Notes under the pieces: generated by a model | Database searches by the model: none | Told to the model about the DNA's origin: nothing | The model's input: only the letters and a program-made list of their open reading frames with translations | Position numbers and translations under genes: made by a program | Shown: positions 53,566 through 61,912 of the stretch, in pieces | Layout of the letters: the number at the start of each line of letters is the position of its first letter | Numbering within the stretch: position 1 is the stretch's first letter | Source of the DNA: Citreimonas salinaria | GTDB taxonomy: Bacteria > Pseudomonadota > Alphaproteobacteria > Rhodobacterales > Rhodobacteraceae | Assembly (NCBI RefSeq): GCF_900107235.1 | Contig: NZ_FNPF01000005.1 | Location: forward strand, 248,001-312,000 | Length of the DNA stretch: 64,000 bases | Direction of reading: 5' to 3'

Positions 53566-54327
53566 CTAGCGCTGCGGCAGGCGCACCGCGGCATCCAACC
53601 GGATCACGGTTCCGTTCAGATAGGCGTTCTCGACGATCTGGCAGACCATCTGCGCGTATTCGCCCGGGTCGCCCAGCCGGTGGGGAAACGGGATGTTCCC
53701 GACGATCCCGGCGGTGGTCTCCTCGGGCAGGCCCTGCATCATCGGCGTGTCGAACAGCCCCGGCGCAATGGCCATGACGCGGATGCCGAGCTTGGCCATG
53801 TCGCGCGCCGCCGGAAGGCACATCGACGCGATCCCGCCCTTCGACGCGGCATAGGCCGCCTGTCCGATCTGACCGTCCTCGAAGGCAACCGACGCCGTAT
53901 TGACCACGACGCCGCGCTCACCGCCCTCCAGCGGCTCGAGCTCGGACATTGCGCGGGCGGCGTAGGACATCACGGCGTAGGTGCCGATCAGGTTCACGCG
54001 GATCGTGCGCTCGAACAAGTCCACCGCCAGCTTTCCTTCGCGCCCGACGATGCGGGCGGCCCCGGCGATGCCGGCACAGTTCACCGCGATGCGCGGCGCG
54101 CCCAATCTGTCGACCGCCTGCGCGATCGCCGCCTCGACCGAGCTGGCATCGCCCACGTCGGCCTGCACCGCGATGCCGCCGATCTCTTCGGCCATGCGCG
54201 CGGCACCGTCGGCGTCGAAATCCAGCACCGCCACGCGCGCGCCCTGCTCCGCCAACCGCTTCGCCGTCGCCGCGCCCAGTCCGCTTGCGGCACCCGTCAC
54301 CAGTGCCACCTGTCCCTCGATGCGCAT
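53566..54327 (-). CDS. Short-chain dehydrogenase/reductase (3-hydroxyacyl-CoA dehydrogenase-like)
   Basis: 253-residue NAD-dependent SDR. Coenzyme loop 'VTGAASGLGAATAKRLAE', NCAG in 'VNCAGIAGAA', and the catalytic Ser-Tyr-Lys in 'NTASVAFEDGQIGQAAYAASKGG' (read in part). 'IAPGLFDTPMMQGLPE' matches the HSD17B10/FadB2-like subgroup acting on short 3-hydroxyacyl-CoA. ATG 54327 has GGAGGG seven bases upstream; ATG 54354 is an alternative. It lies 68 bp downstream of TRAP system 2 on the same strand, so may process the imported substrate. Confidence 0.9.
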   Translation of the reverse strand: MRIEGQVALVTGAASGLGAATAKRLAEQGARVAVLDFDADGAARMAEEIGGIAVQADVGDASSVEAAIAQAVDRLGAPRIAVNCAGIAGAARIVGREGKLAVDLFERTIRVNLIGTYAVMSYAARAMSELEPLEGGERGVVVNTASVAFEDGQIGQAAYAASKGGIASMCLPAARDMAKLGIRVMAIAPGLFDTPMMQGLPEETTAGIVGNIPFPHRLGDPGEYAQMVCQIVENAYLNGTVIRLDAAVRLPQR

Positions 54328-54395
54328 CCCGCGCCCTCCTTCATTCTGGTTCAAGTTTCCCGCGGGTGTGGGGGCAGAGCCCCCGTCACCATCCG

Positions 54396-55706
54396 CTACA
54401 GCAGGAACAACGTGATCGACGGGAACGCGACCAGAATCGCCACCCGCACGATGTCGGACCCCACGTAGTACATCACCGCCCTATAGGTGGACGCGATGGG
54501 GGTTTCCGGGTCCATCGCGTTGATCACGAACAGGTTCATCCCGACCGGGGGCGTGATCAGCCCGACCTCGACCACGATCAGCACCAGTATGCCGAACCAG
54601 ATCGCGACGTGCTCGGCCGACATGCCGAAATCCAGCACCGAGATCACGGGAAAGAAGATCGGCACGGTCAGCAGGATCATCGACAGGCTGTCCATGACGC
54701 AGCCGAACACCAGGTACAGCAGCAGGATCACGCACAGCACCAGCACCGGCGAGAGACCGAGGCCAACGACCCAGGACGCCAGCTCCTGCGGCACCTGCGT
54801 CAGCGCGAGGAACCCGTTGTAGAAGGCCGCACCCAGCACGATGAAGAAGATCATCGCCGTCGAGCGCGCGGTGTCGGCAAAGCTCGCCAGCAGCGTCGTC
54901 CGCGTCAGCCCACCGTTGAGCAGCGCGATCAGCCCGGTGCCGAACGCGCCGACCGCCGCGCCCTCGGTGGGGGTGAAGATGCCGCCGTAGATGCCGCCGA
55001 CCACGGCGATGAAGACCAGCAGCACCGGCCAGACGTCGATCAGGCGGCGCAGGCGTTCGCCTGCGGGCACCGGCTCCCGCACGCCCGCGGCGTCGGGGTT
55101 GCGGCGCACGTAGACCTGCACCGCGATCATGTAGCCGATCGCCGCGAGGATGCCGGGGATGAACGCGGCGAGGAACAGCTTGGCGATGTTCTGCTCGGTC
55201 AGGATGGCGTAGATCACCAGCACCACCGACGGCGGGATCAGAATTCCCAGTGTGCCGCCCGCCGCCAGCGTCGCGGTCGAGAACCCGCCCTCGTAGCCGT
55301 AGCGCTTCAGTTCCGGCAGGGCCACGCGGCTCATCGTGGCAGCGGTGGCGAGGCTCGATCCGCAGATCGCGCCGAAGCCGGCGCAAGAGCCGATCGCCGC
55401 CATCGCCACGCCGCCGCGGCGGTGACCCAGGAAGCCCTCGGCGGCGCGGAACAGCGCCTGGCTCATCCCGCCCAGCGTGGCGAAGTAGCCCATCAGCAGG
55501 AACATCGGCACGATCGACAACGAGTAGCTGGAAAACGTGGTGTAGGCCTCGGTCTTCATCCGCGCGAGCGCCATGTTCGGGCTGCCGGTGACCATGTAGA
55601 GCCCCGCGAAGCCCGCAACGAACATCGCAAGGCCGATGGGCACGCGCAGGAAGATCATCGCCAGCAGCGCCGGGAACGACCAGATTCCGATCTCGAGCGA
55701 GCTCAT
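54396..55706 (-). CDS. TRAP transporter large permease (DctM), system 2
   Basis: 436-residue membrane subunit with about 12 hydrophobic helices. 'MFLLMGYFATLGGMSQALFRA' (read in part), 'GSSLATAATMSRVALPEL', 'GGTLGILIPPSVVLVIYAI', 'TPTEGAAVGAFGTGL' and 'GLITPPVGMNLFV' are DctM hallmarks. It begins in an ATGA overlap with the small permease gene. It differs clearly in sequence from system 1, so the two are not a recent tandem duplication. Confidence 0.93.
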   Translation of the reverse strand: MSSLEIGIWSFPALLAMIFLRVPIGLAMFVAGFAGLYMVTGSPNMALARMKTEAYTTFSSYSLSIVPMFLLMGYFATLGGMSQALFRAAEGFLGHRRGGVAMAAIGSCAGFGAICGSSLATAATMSRVALPELKRYGYEGGFSTATLAAGGTLGILIPPSVVLVIYAILTEQNIAKLFLAAFIPGILAAIGYMIAVQVYVRRNPDAAGVREPVPAGERLRRLIDVWPVLLVFIAVVGGIYGGIFTPTEGAAVGAFGTGLIALLNGGLTRTTLLASFADTARSTAMIFFIVLGAAFYNGFLALTQVPQELASWVVGLGLSPVLVLCVILLLYLVFGCVMDSLSMILLTVPIFFPVISVLDFGMSAEHVAIWFGILVLIVVEVGLITPPVGMNLFVINAMDPETPIASTYRAVMYYVGSDIVRVAILVAFPSITLFLL

Positions 55707-56293
55707 GCGGGGGCTCCCGCCGCGCTCACGACCGCGTGGCCGGTCACCGCTTCGTAGAGGCGCAGCAGCGCCATGTAGACGCCCGCCGCCGCAGCAGCGA
55801 CCGCACCGACAAGGCTGGCCGCGTAGGACCACCAGACGGGGAATTGCAGCAGCATGGTCGTCTGCCCCGACTGCATGGACCGCTCCAGCGCCGACGACAG
55901 CTGGACCGCGATCGCCACCAGCACCACCGCGAACAGCGTTTCGGTCAGGAAGATCAGCCCTCGCTTCGCGCGCATCGGCAGCGCATCGGTGAACACGTCG
56001 ACCGAGGCATGGCCCGCGGTCACCTGGCAGAACGGCAGGAAGGCGAAGATGCAGAACGCCATGCCCGCCTCGACCAGTTCGAAGTCGCCACGGATCGCGC
56101 CGATCCCGGTGTCGATCAGCCCCTGCGCCAGCCCTGGCGCGATGGACATGGCCAGATCCGAGGCCAGCGCGCCGTTCAGCGCGCGCCCGACGATCGACAG
56201 GCAGGTGATCAGCACCAGCACGCTCAGCACCGTACCGCCTATCGCGGCGAATGCCCGCGCCAGCCGCACCACGACCAGATGAACCCGCAGCAT
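55703..56293 (-). CDS. TRAP transporter small permease (DctQ), system 2
   Basis: 196-residue membrane subunit with four hydrophobic helices and the DctQ-like 'VLITCLSIVGRALNG' and 'GHASVDVFTDALPMRAKRGL' (read in part). Its large loop between helices 1 and 2 is longer than that of system 1. Coupled to the large permease by a 4-bp overlap. Confidence 0.9.
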   Translation of the reverse strand: MLRVHLVVVRLARAFAAIGGTVLSVLVLITCLSIVGRALNGALASDLAMSIAPGLAQGLIDTGIGAIRGDFELVEAGMAFCIFAFLPFCQVTAGHASVDVFTDALPMRAKRGLIFLTETLFAVVLVAIAVQLSSALERSMQSGQTTMLLQFPVWWSYAASLVGAVAAAAAGVYMALLRLYEAVTGHAVVSAAGAPA

Positions 56294-56315
56294 GTGCCTC
56301 CCTTTCTCAAGCCAA

Positions 56316-56342
56316 GGGCGGACCGCGTGATCCGGTCCGCCC
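56316..56342 (-). promoter_or_regulatory. dctP-dctQ intercistronic hairpin (system 2)
   Basis: A perfect 10-bp stem GGGCGGACCG/CGGTCCGCCC with a 7-nt loop lies in the 119-bp gap between the binding-protein and small-permease genes. Same position as the hairpins in TRAP system 1 and after phnD. Confidence 0.65.
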
Positions 56343-56412
56343 TACTTCCTTCATTCATTGCGCGCAGCGCCCTGCGGCACCCACCGCGGGACGCCGCCCG
56401 CAGGCCGGCATT

Positions 56413-57447
56413 TTAGTTGGCTGCTTGGTATTCGTCCATCAGCGTGCGCGCCTGGTCGATCAGCGCCTGGCCGTCGATGCCGCGGGCTTCCATCTCGGCG
56501 ACCCACGCGTCGTAGATCGGCCGCACAAGTGCCTCCCACTCCGACGTGTCCGAGATCGTGACGATGTTGTTGCCCAATTCCACCGCGACCTGGCGGGCCG
56601 GTTCGTCGTAATCGGCCATGACACCCCCCGCGAAGACCGAGAACTCCAGCCCCGACTGCTCCATCAGGATCTGCTGCAGATCCTCGGGCATCGACTGGAA
56701 CTTGTCCTCGTTCATCGCCAGCACGAAGGTCAGCGTGTAGAGCGCGGGCCCCTCGAATTCGGTGTGGTTCGAGACCAGTTCCGGCACCTTGATGGACGGC
56801 GTGACCTCCCATGGGATGGTGGTGCCGTCGATTACGCCCTTGGAAAGCGCCTCGGGGATGGCGGGCACCGGCAGGCCGATCGATTCGGCGCCGACGCGGG
56901 CCAGCAGGTCGTTGACCAGCCGCGAGCCGCCGCGGATCTTCATGCCCTGCAGATCCGCAGGCTCGCGGACCGGCTCGCTCGTGTGGAACACGCCCGGCCC
57001 GTGCACCCAGGTCCCGAGGATCTTGATGCCGGCGAAGTCGGTCTCCTTCATGTGTTCCTCGAACATCTTCCAGTAGGCGTAGGACCCGGCGCGCGCGTCC
57101 TCGACCATGAAGGGCAGTTCGAACACCTCGGTCTGGGGGAAGCGGCCGGGCGTGTAGCCGACCACGGTCCAGACGATGTCGGCCACGCCGTCGACGGCCT
57201 GGTCGATCAGCTCGGGCGGCGTGCCACCCAGCTGCATCGAGGGGAAATGGTTGATCTCGATGCGGCCGTCGCTGGCCTCCTCGACGTTCTGAATCCAGAC
57301 ATCCAGCAGATGCGTGGGCACATTGGCCTGCGCGGGCAGGAACTGGTGCAGGTTCAGCGTCACCTCCTGCGCCGAGGCGGTGCCGGCAATCATCGCCGCG
57401 GCGACGACGCTTGCGGCGCGTTTCAGAATGGTTCTGCGAGTGGTCAT
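56413..57447 (-). CDS. TRAP transporter substrate-binding protein (DctP), system 2
   Basis: 344-residue periplasmic binding protein. The N-terminus has a twin-arginine-like start 'TTRRTILKRAAS' before the hydrophobic signal ending ASA, so Tat export is possible. 'LDVWIQNVEEASDGRIEINHFP' (read in part), 'FELPFMVEDA', 'LQGMKIRGGSRLVNDLL' and 'LPVPAIPEALSKGVIDGTTIPW' (read in part) fit the DctP family. ATG 57447 with a GGGAGGA ribosome site; the longer frame is unrelated. First gene of system 2; 154 bp upstream separate it from the glycosyltransferase. Confidence 0.92.
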   Translation of the reverse strand: MTTRRTILKRAASVVAAAMIAGTASAQEVTLNLHQFLPAQANVPTHLLDVWIQNVEEASDGRIEINHFPSMQLGGTPPELIDQAVDGVADIVWTVVGYTPGRFPQTEVFELPFMVEDARAGSYAYWKMFEEHMKETDFAGIKILGTWVHGPGVFHTSEPVREPADLQGMKIRGGSRLVNDLLARVGAESIGLPVPAIPEALSKGVIDGTTIPWEVTPSIKVPELVSNHTEFEGPALYTLTFVLAMNEDKFQSMPEDLQQILMEQSGLEFSVFAGGVMADYDEPARQVAVELGNNIVTISDTSEWEALVRPIYDAWVAEMEARGIDGQALIDQARTLMDEYQAAN

Positions 57448-57601
57448 GGTGTCCTCCCTGTTGACGACCGGGCCGGCGTCTCGCGGCGCGTCGTTGACAG
57501 CGCGCCGTCGGCTCGCGGGCGGGTTCACCATGCGCGGGGACGCGCGCAAACGAAAGGGGCAATCGGGGCGTAAGCCTGCCTTTTCGTGCATGACCCGGCG
57601 G

Positions 57602-58819
57602 TTACCGCGACCCGCCGGTATGCGCGACCTCGTCCATGAGGGTCGACAGCTTCGCCGCCTCGACCGCGCCGTCATGCAGCGATTCCACCCGCGTGCGGCC
57701 CGCCTGCCCCATCGACGCCAGCCGGTCTGCCGGCGCGGTGACCGCCGTCTCCATCGCGCCCGCCAACGCATCGACGTCGCCTGCCGCCACCCGCCAGCCG
57801 CAGGTCTCGTCCACCAGTTCGGGGATGCCGGCGACCCAGGTGGCGACGACCGGGCGGCGCAGCGCAAACGCTTCCATGATGACCACCGGCAGTCCCTCGG
57901 CGAAGCTCGCCAGCACCATCGCGCGGGCGGCGCGGATGTGGTCGCGGACGGCGGATTCGTCCGCCCAGCCGGTGATGGTGACGGTTTTCTGCAGGCCCAA
58001 CTGCGCGATGCGCGCCTCGAGCACCGGGCGCAGCGGGCCGTCGCCCACCAGCACCATGTGAAAGCCCGGCACGCGGGCCGCGACACGCGCCGCGGCTTCC
58101 AGCAGCACGATGTGGCCCTTCTGCTCGGACAGGCGGCCGACGCAGACAAGCACGGGCGCGTCGGGGGGCGGCGCATCCGCGCCGTCGAACGCGGACAAGT
58201 CGGGGCCGCAGCGCACCACCTCGATCCGCGCGTCCGGCGCCCAGCGGCGAAGCTGGCTGGCGCCGAACTGGCTGATCGCTACGGCGAAGGCGGCGCCGGC
58301 CAGCTTGTCGCCCAGCGACAGCGCGCGCGGCGCGTCGAATTCCTCGGGGCCGTGGGTGGTGAAGCTGTAGGGAAGCCCCGACAGGCGCGAAGCCAGCAAA
58401 GCGACGGCCGCCGAATTGGTGCCGAAATGCGCGTGGATGTGGCTTGCACCGGTCGCCCGGCAGCGTCGCGCGACATGCGCAGCTTCGGCCAGGTAGACAA
58501 GGTGTACGAGGCGCCCGCGCTCGGACCGCCCGCCCATGCGCCAGGCGGCGCGGGCGGCTGACCACATGGCGACGGGGGCGCGCCACGCCTCGACCACCGC
58601 ATCGCGCAGCAGCCGGCCCGCGCCCTGCGCCAGAACCCGGTGCGTGCGCACCGCCTCGTCCGCCAGTGCGGCGTGGTCCTCTCCGGCCGGAGTGTCGCGG
58701 ATCGAGACGCGGTCGATCTGCCAGCCGAGCCGCTCCATCGCGGCAATCTCGCGGGCGATGAAGGTGTGGCTGACCTTCGGATACTGGTTGACCAGCCAGA
58801 GGGCGCGCCGCGGGACCAT
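57602..58819 (-). CDS. GT4-family glycosyltransferase
   Basis: 405-residue cytoplasmic GT-B transferase. 'WLVNQYPKVSHTFIAREIAAM' (read in part) is the acceptor-domain start, 'IHAHFGTNSAAVALLA' follows, 'LVCVGRLSEQKGHIVLLEA' is the hinge, and the donor-site E-x7-E is in 'SFAEGLPVVIMEAFA'. Likely an exopolysaccharide or envelope sugar transferase; donor and acceptor unknown. Its start overlaps the holB stop by one base, so it has joined the tmk-holB operon; no other polysaccharide gene is nearby. Confidence 0.88.
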   Translation of the reverse strand: MVPRRALWLVNQYPKVSHTFIAREIAAMERLGWQIDRVSIRDTPAGEDHAALADEAVRTHRVLAQGAGRLLRDAVVEAWRAPVAMWSAARAAWRMGGRSERGRLVHLVYLAEAAHVARRCRATGASHIHAHFGTNSAAVALLASRLSGLPYSFTTHGPEEFDAPRALSLGDKLAGAAFAVAISQFGASQLRRWAPDARIEVVRCGPDLSAFDGADAPPPDAPVLVCVGRLSEQKGHIVLLEAAARVAARVPGFHMVLVGDGPLRPVLEARIAQLGLQKTVTITGWADESAVRDHIRAARAMVLASFAEGLPVVIMEAFALRRPVVATWVAGIPELVDETCGWRVAAGDVDALAGAMETAVTAPADRLASMGQAGRTRVESLHDGAVEAAKLSTLMDEVAHTGGSR

Positions 58820-59970
58820 CAGGCGGCGCGCGACAGGCCCAGCAGCAGGTCGGTGACCAGCGCGCCCGCGTCGATGTTAACCGCCCGCGCATGGCGTGCG
58901 CGCGCGCCTGTGTCGGCCACCGCCTGCGCCCAGCGGCGCGCCGCGGCCGCATCGGGCGCCAAGCGGCGCAGCACCGCGCCTTCGTCCGGGGCGAGGTCCA
59001 GCGCTGGGCCGGCGCCGGTGACACCGGTGCGGGCGATCCGCGCCGCCAGCAGGTCCAGCAGCGTCAGCACCAGGTCCAGCCGTTCCTCGCGCCCCCGGCC
59101 GGCGCAGCTGTCGGCCAGCGTCATCAGGCGCGCGCGGTCGGGCGCCGGGGCGCCGGCGAGCACCGCCACCAGTTCCCGGTACAGCGCCAGACCGTCCAGC
59201 GCCGCAAGTCGCATCGCCGCGCCGACCGAGCCCGCGGACAGTTCGGCGAAAGCCGGCGCATCGCCCGGCGCGATGTCGGCCCCCGCCTGGTCCAGCGCGC
59301 GCGCCATGTCGTCTGCCCCCAGCGGCGAAAGCCGCAGCGTCCGGCAACGCGACCGGATCGTCGGAAGCAGCCCCGCCGGCTGGTGGCTGATCAGCAGCAT
59401 GGTCGTGCGCGCCGGCGGCTCCTCGAGCATCTTCAGGATGGCGTTGGCGGCCTGCGTGTTGAGCGCATCGGCATCGTCGACGATCACCACGCGCCGCCCG
59501 CCATCGGTGGCCGACAGCGCTAGGTAGCCGCGCAGCTTGCGCACCTCGTCAACGCGGATCATGTCGGAGAACCGACCCTCCTGCAGCGCCTTCTCGCGAT
59601 CGCGCTCGGTTGATCCCGCGCCGCCGCAGCGCAGCAGGAAGACGCCGGGATTGGACAGCGCGCGCACTCGGCGCGCAACCGGGTGATCGGAGTCGATGTG
59701 CAGCGTGTCGGGCGCCGGCGGCGCGCCGAACAGACCATCGCCGTCGGCAGGTGGCGTGGCCAGAAGGAACCGCGTCATCGCCCAGGCCAGCGTCGCCTTG
59801 CCGACACCGCGCGGGCCGGTCAGCAGCCACCCGTGATGCAGACGCCCCGACGCGTGCCCGGCCAGGAACTCGGCCGCTTCGGCATCGTGGCCGAAGACGT
59901 GCTCGGCCTCGCGCGGGTGCGGCGCGCCGGGGATCCGGTCGGGTTCGGGAAGGGCGTCGGGCTCGCTCAT
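58819..59970 (-). CDS. holB: DNA polymerase III subunit delta' (HolB)
   Basis: 383-residue clamp-loader subunit. The AAA+ fold begins near residue 25 with 'VFGHDAEAAEFLAGHASGRLHHGWLL' (read in part) and the P-loop GPRGVGKAT, then 'DEVRKLRGYL', 'VVIVDDADALNTQAANAILKMLEEPP' (read in part) with the SRC-like 'IRSRCRTLRL'. The length is long for delta' but normal for alphaproteobacteria. Overlaps tmk by 4 bp. Confidence 0.93.
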   Translation of the reverse strand: MSEPDALPEPDRIPGAPHPREAEHVFGHDAEAAEFLAGHASGRLHHGWLLTGPRGVGKATLAWAMTRFLLATPPADGDGLFGAPPAPDTLHIDSDHPVARRVRALSNPGVFLLRCGGAGSTERDREKALQEGRFSDMIRVDEVRKLRGYLALSATDGGRRVVIVDDADALNTQAANAILKMLEEPPARTTMLLISHQPAGLLPTIRSRCRTLRLSPLGADDMARALDQAGADIAPGDAPAFAELSAGSVGAAMRLAALDGLALYRELVAVLAGAPAPDRARLMTLADSCAGRGREERLDLVLTLLDLLAARIARTGVTGAGPALDLAPDEGAVLRRLAPDAAAARRWAQAVADTGARARHARAVNIDAGALVTDLLLGLSRAA

Positions 59971-60605
59971 GACGCGGTGCGCAGCGGACCGCGGATCGCG
60001 GCCATGACGTCGCCGGCGACGAGGACCTCGTCGCGGTTTCCGTCAATCACGCGGAAGCGGGACGCAAACTCCTTCGCCAGCGCCAGGAAACCCGCGCGCA
60101 TGCGCTCCTGCAGGCCGACGCCGAAATCCTCGAAGCGCTCCTCGGAGCCGGCGCGGGCCTTGGCGCGCGCCAAGGCGGCGACGGGCTCCATGTCGATCAG
60201 CAGCGTCAGGTCGGGTTCGACCCCGATCATCAACGCGTGAAGCTGGTCCGCGGCGCTGCGCAGGTCGCCGCGCGACAGGCCCTGGTACATGCGCGTGCTG
60301 TCGGCGAAGCGATCGCAGATGACCACCCGCCCCGCCTCCAGCGCCGGCCGGATCGTCCGCTCCAGATGATCGCGGCGCGCGGCGTTGAACAGCAGAAGCT
60401 CGGTCTCGGCGGACCAGCGCTCGGGATCGCCCTGCAGGACCAGCGCGCGAATTTCCTCGGCGCCGGGGCTTCCGCCGGGTTCGCGGGTCAGCACGACGTC
60501 GTGGCCCTCGGCGCGCAAAGCGTCGGCCAGCAGACGCGCCTGCGTCGACTTGCCCGACCCGTCGATGCCCTCGAAACTGACGAAAAGCCCGCCTTGCGCG
60601 CTCAC
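59967..60605 (-). CDS. tmk: Thymidylate kinase Tmk
   Basis: 212-residue enzyme phosphorylating dTMP to dTDP. P-loop FEGIDGSGKST is at about 11-21, 'TREPGGSPGAEEIRALV' and the DRF motif in 'VICDRFADSTRMYQG' follow, and the lid is Arg/Ala-rich. Start overlaps dacC by 4 bp and the stop overlaps holB by 4 bp, so the three are translationally coupled. Confidence 0.95.
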   Translation of the reverse strand: MSAQGGLFVSFEGIDGSGKSTQARLLADALRAEGHDVVLTREPGGSPGAEEIRALVLQGDPERWSAETELLLFNAARRDHLERTIRPALEAGRVVICDRFADSTRMYQGLSRGDLRSAADQLHALMIGVEPDLTLLIDMEPVAALARAKARAGSEERFEDFGVGLQERMRAGFLALAKEFASRFRVIDGNRDEVLVAGDVMAAIRGPLRTAS

Positions 60606-61792
60606 ATGGCCTCCCCGGAGACAGGCTCGCCCTCGCCGCGCCCGCCAGCGACGCGTGCCGCCAGCGTGCGGCTGACCGTCATCATCCGGTCGACGAAGCC
60701 GCCGCCCGCCACGTCGCTCTCGGCGTAGAGCGGCACGCGGGTCTCGGGCAGACCCTCGGGGCGGATGATGAGTTCGGCCAGTTGCTGGCCCGCGCGCACC
60801 GGCGCGTCGATCGGGCCGGTATAGACCACTTCGGCGTCAAGCCCGCCGACCGGGCTGGTAGGCAACAGCAACGTCACGTCCCGGTCGGTCACCAGCCCGA
60901 CGCTGTCCTGAGCGCCCAGCCACAGGTCGGCCTGCGCGATCGCGGTGCCCTCGGTCACGATGCGCCGTTCGGCGAACTGTCGAAACGCCCAATTGACGAT
61001 CGCCTCGGATTCGTTGGCCCGTGCCTGCGCGCTGTCGAGCCCCGTGATGGCGAAGATCACGCGCCGCCCCTCCTGCGTGGCCGAGCCTACCAGGCCGTAG
61101 CCCGCTTCCTGCGTATGGCCGGTCTTCAGGCCGTCGGCACCGATGCCCAGCCCCAGCAGCGGGTTGCGGTTGAAGCGGTTCGCGCGCTCGTTCTCGTCGA
61201 ACAGGAACTCCTCTTCGGCGAACATCTCGTAGAATTCGGGGAAGTCCTCGATCAGGTGCCGGGCCAGCAGCACGAGGTCGCGCATCGACATCCGGTGGCC
61301 CTCGGCCGGCCAGCCGCTGGCGTTCTCGAAGGTCGAATTGGTCATGCCCATCTGCTGGGCGCGCTGCGTCATCAGCTCGGCGAAACCCGCCTCGGTGCCG
61401 GTGGGGCTGAGATGCTCGGCCAGAACGACACTGGCGTCGTTGCCCGAAAGAACCACGACGCCGCGCAACAGATCCTTGACGCTGACGCGCTCGTCCTCCT
61501 GCAGGAACAGGGTCGAGCCGCCGAAGCCGGCCGCATGGGCAGACACCCGCAATTCCTCGTCCAGCGCCAGCCGGCCGTCGCGCACCGCCTCGAAGGCGAG
61601 GTAGAGCGTCATCAGCTTGGACATCGATGCGGGCGGCAACGGCGTGTCCGCGTTCTTCGACAGGAGCACCGTGCTGGTGGTCTGGTCGAGGACGAAGGCG
61701 GCTTCGGCCGAGGTGTCGAAGGCCTGCGCTGGCAGCACCAGGCCGAGAGACAGCGCCGCGGCGGCGACCAGGGTGCGGGTGAGACGGATCAT
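60602..61792 (-). CDS. D-alanyl-D-alanine carboxypeptidase (PBP5/6 type)
   Basis: 396-residue exported serine peptidase that trims peptidoglycan pentapeptides. Signal peptide 'MIRLTRTLVAAAALSLGLVLPAQA' (read in part), SxxK at 56-59 (SMSK), SGN at 116-118 and KTG at 223-225, followed by a C-terminal PBP5_C beta domain and a short amphipathic tail. ATG 61792 is chosen for the signal; the longer open frame is unrelated. Downstream of a SPOR lipoprotein, also peptidoglycan-related. Confidence 0.93.
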   Translation of the reverse strand: MIRLTRTLVAAAALSLGLVLPAQAFDTSAEAAFVLDQTTSTVLLSKNADTPLPPASMSKLMTLYLAFEAVRDGRLALDEELRVSAHAAGFGGSTLFLQEDERVSVKDLLRGVVVLSGNDASVVLAEHLSPTGTEAGFAELMTQRAQQMGMTNSTFENASGWPAEGHRMSMRDLVLLARHLIEDFPEFYEMFAEEEFLFDENERANRFNRNPLLGLGIGADGLKTGHTQEAGYGLVGSATQEGRRVIFAITGLDSAQARANESEAIVNWAFRQFAERRIVTEGTAIAQADLWLGAQDSVGLVTDRDVTLLLPTSPVGGLDAEVVYTGPIDAPVRAGQQLAELIIRPEGLPETRVPLYAESDVAGGGFVDRMMTVSRTLAARVAGGRGEGEPVSGEAM

Positions 61793-61912
61793 GGCGTGGG
61801 TCCTGTTTCGCGGGTCATGGGCGAGTCGCATCGCCCACTTTATCGACGATCGAGGGCTCGCTGTCATCCCGAAGACCCGTCCCACCGGCGCCGGATCGTT
61901 TCGAGCAAGGCG

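Noticed and set aside
50262-57447. TRAP systems 1 and 2 as a recent tandem duplication
   Set aside because: The DctM, DctQ and DctP proteins differ widely between the systems, and the DctP signal peptides are of different types.
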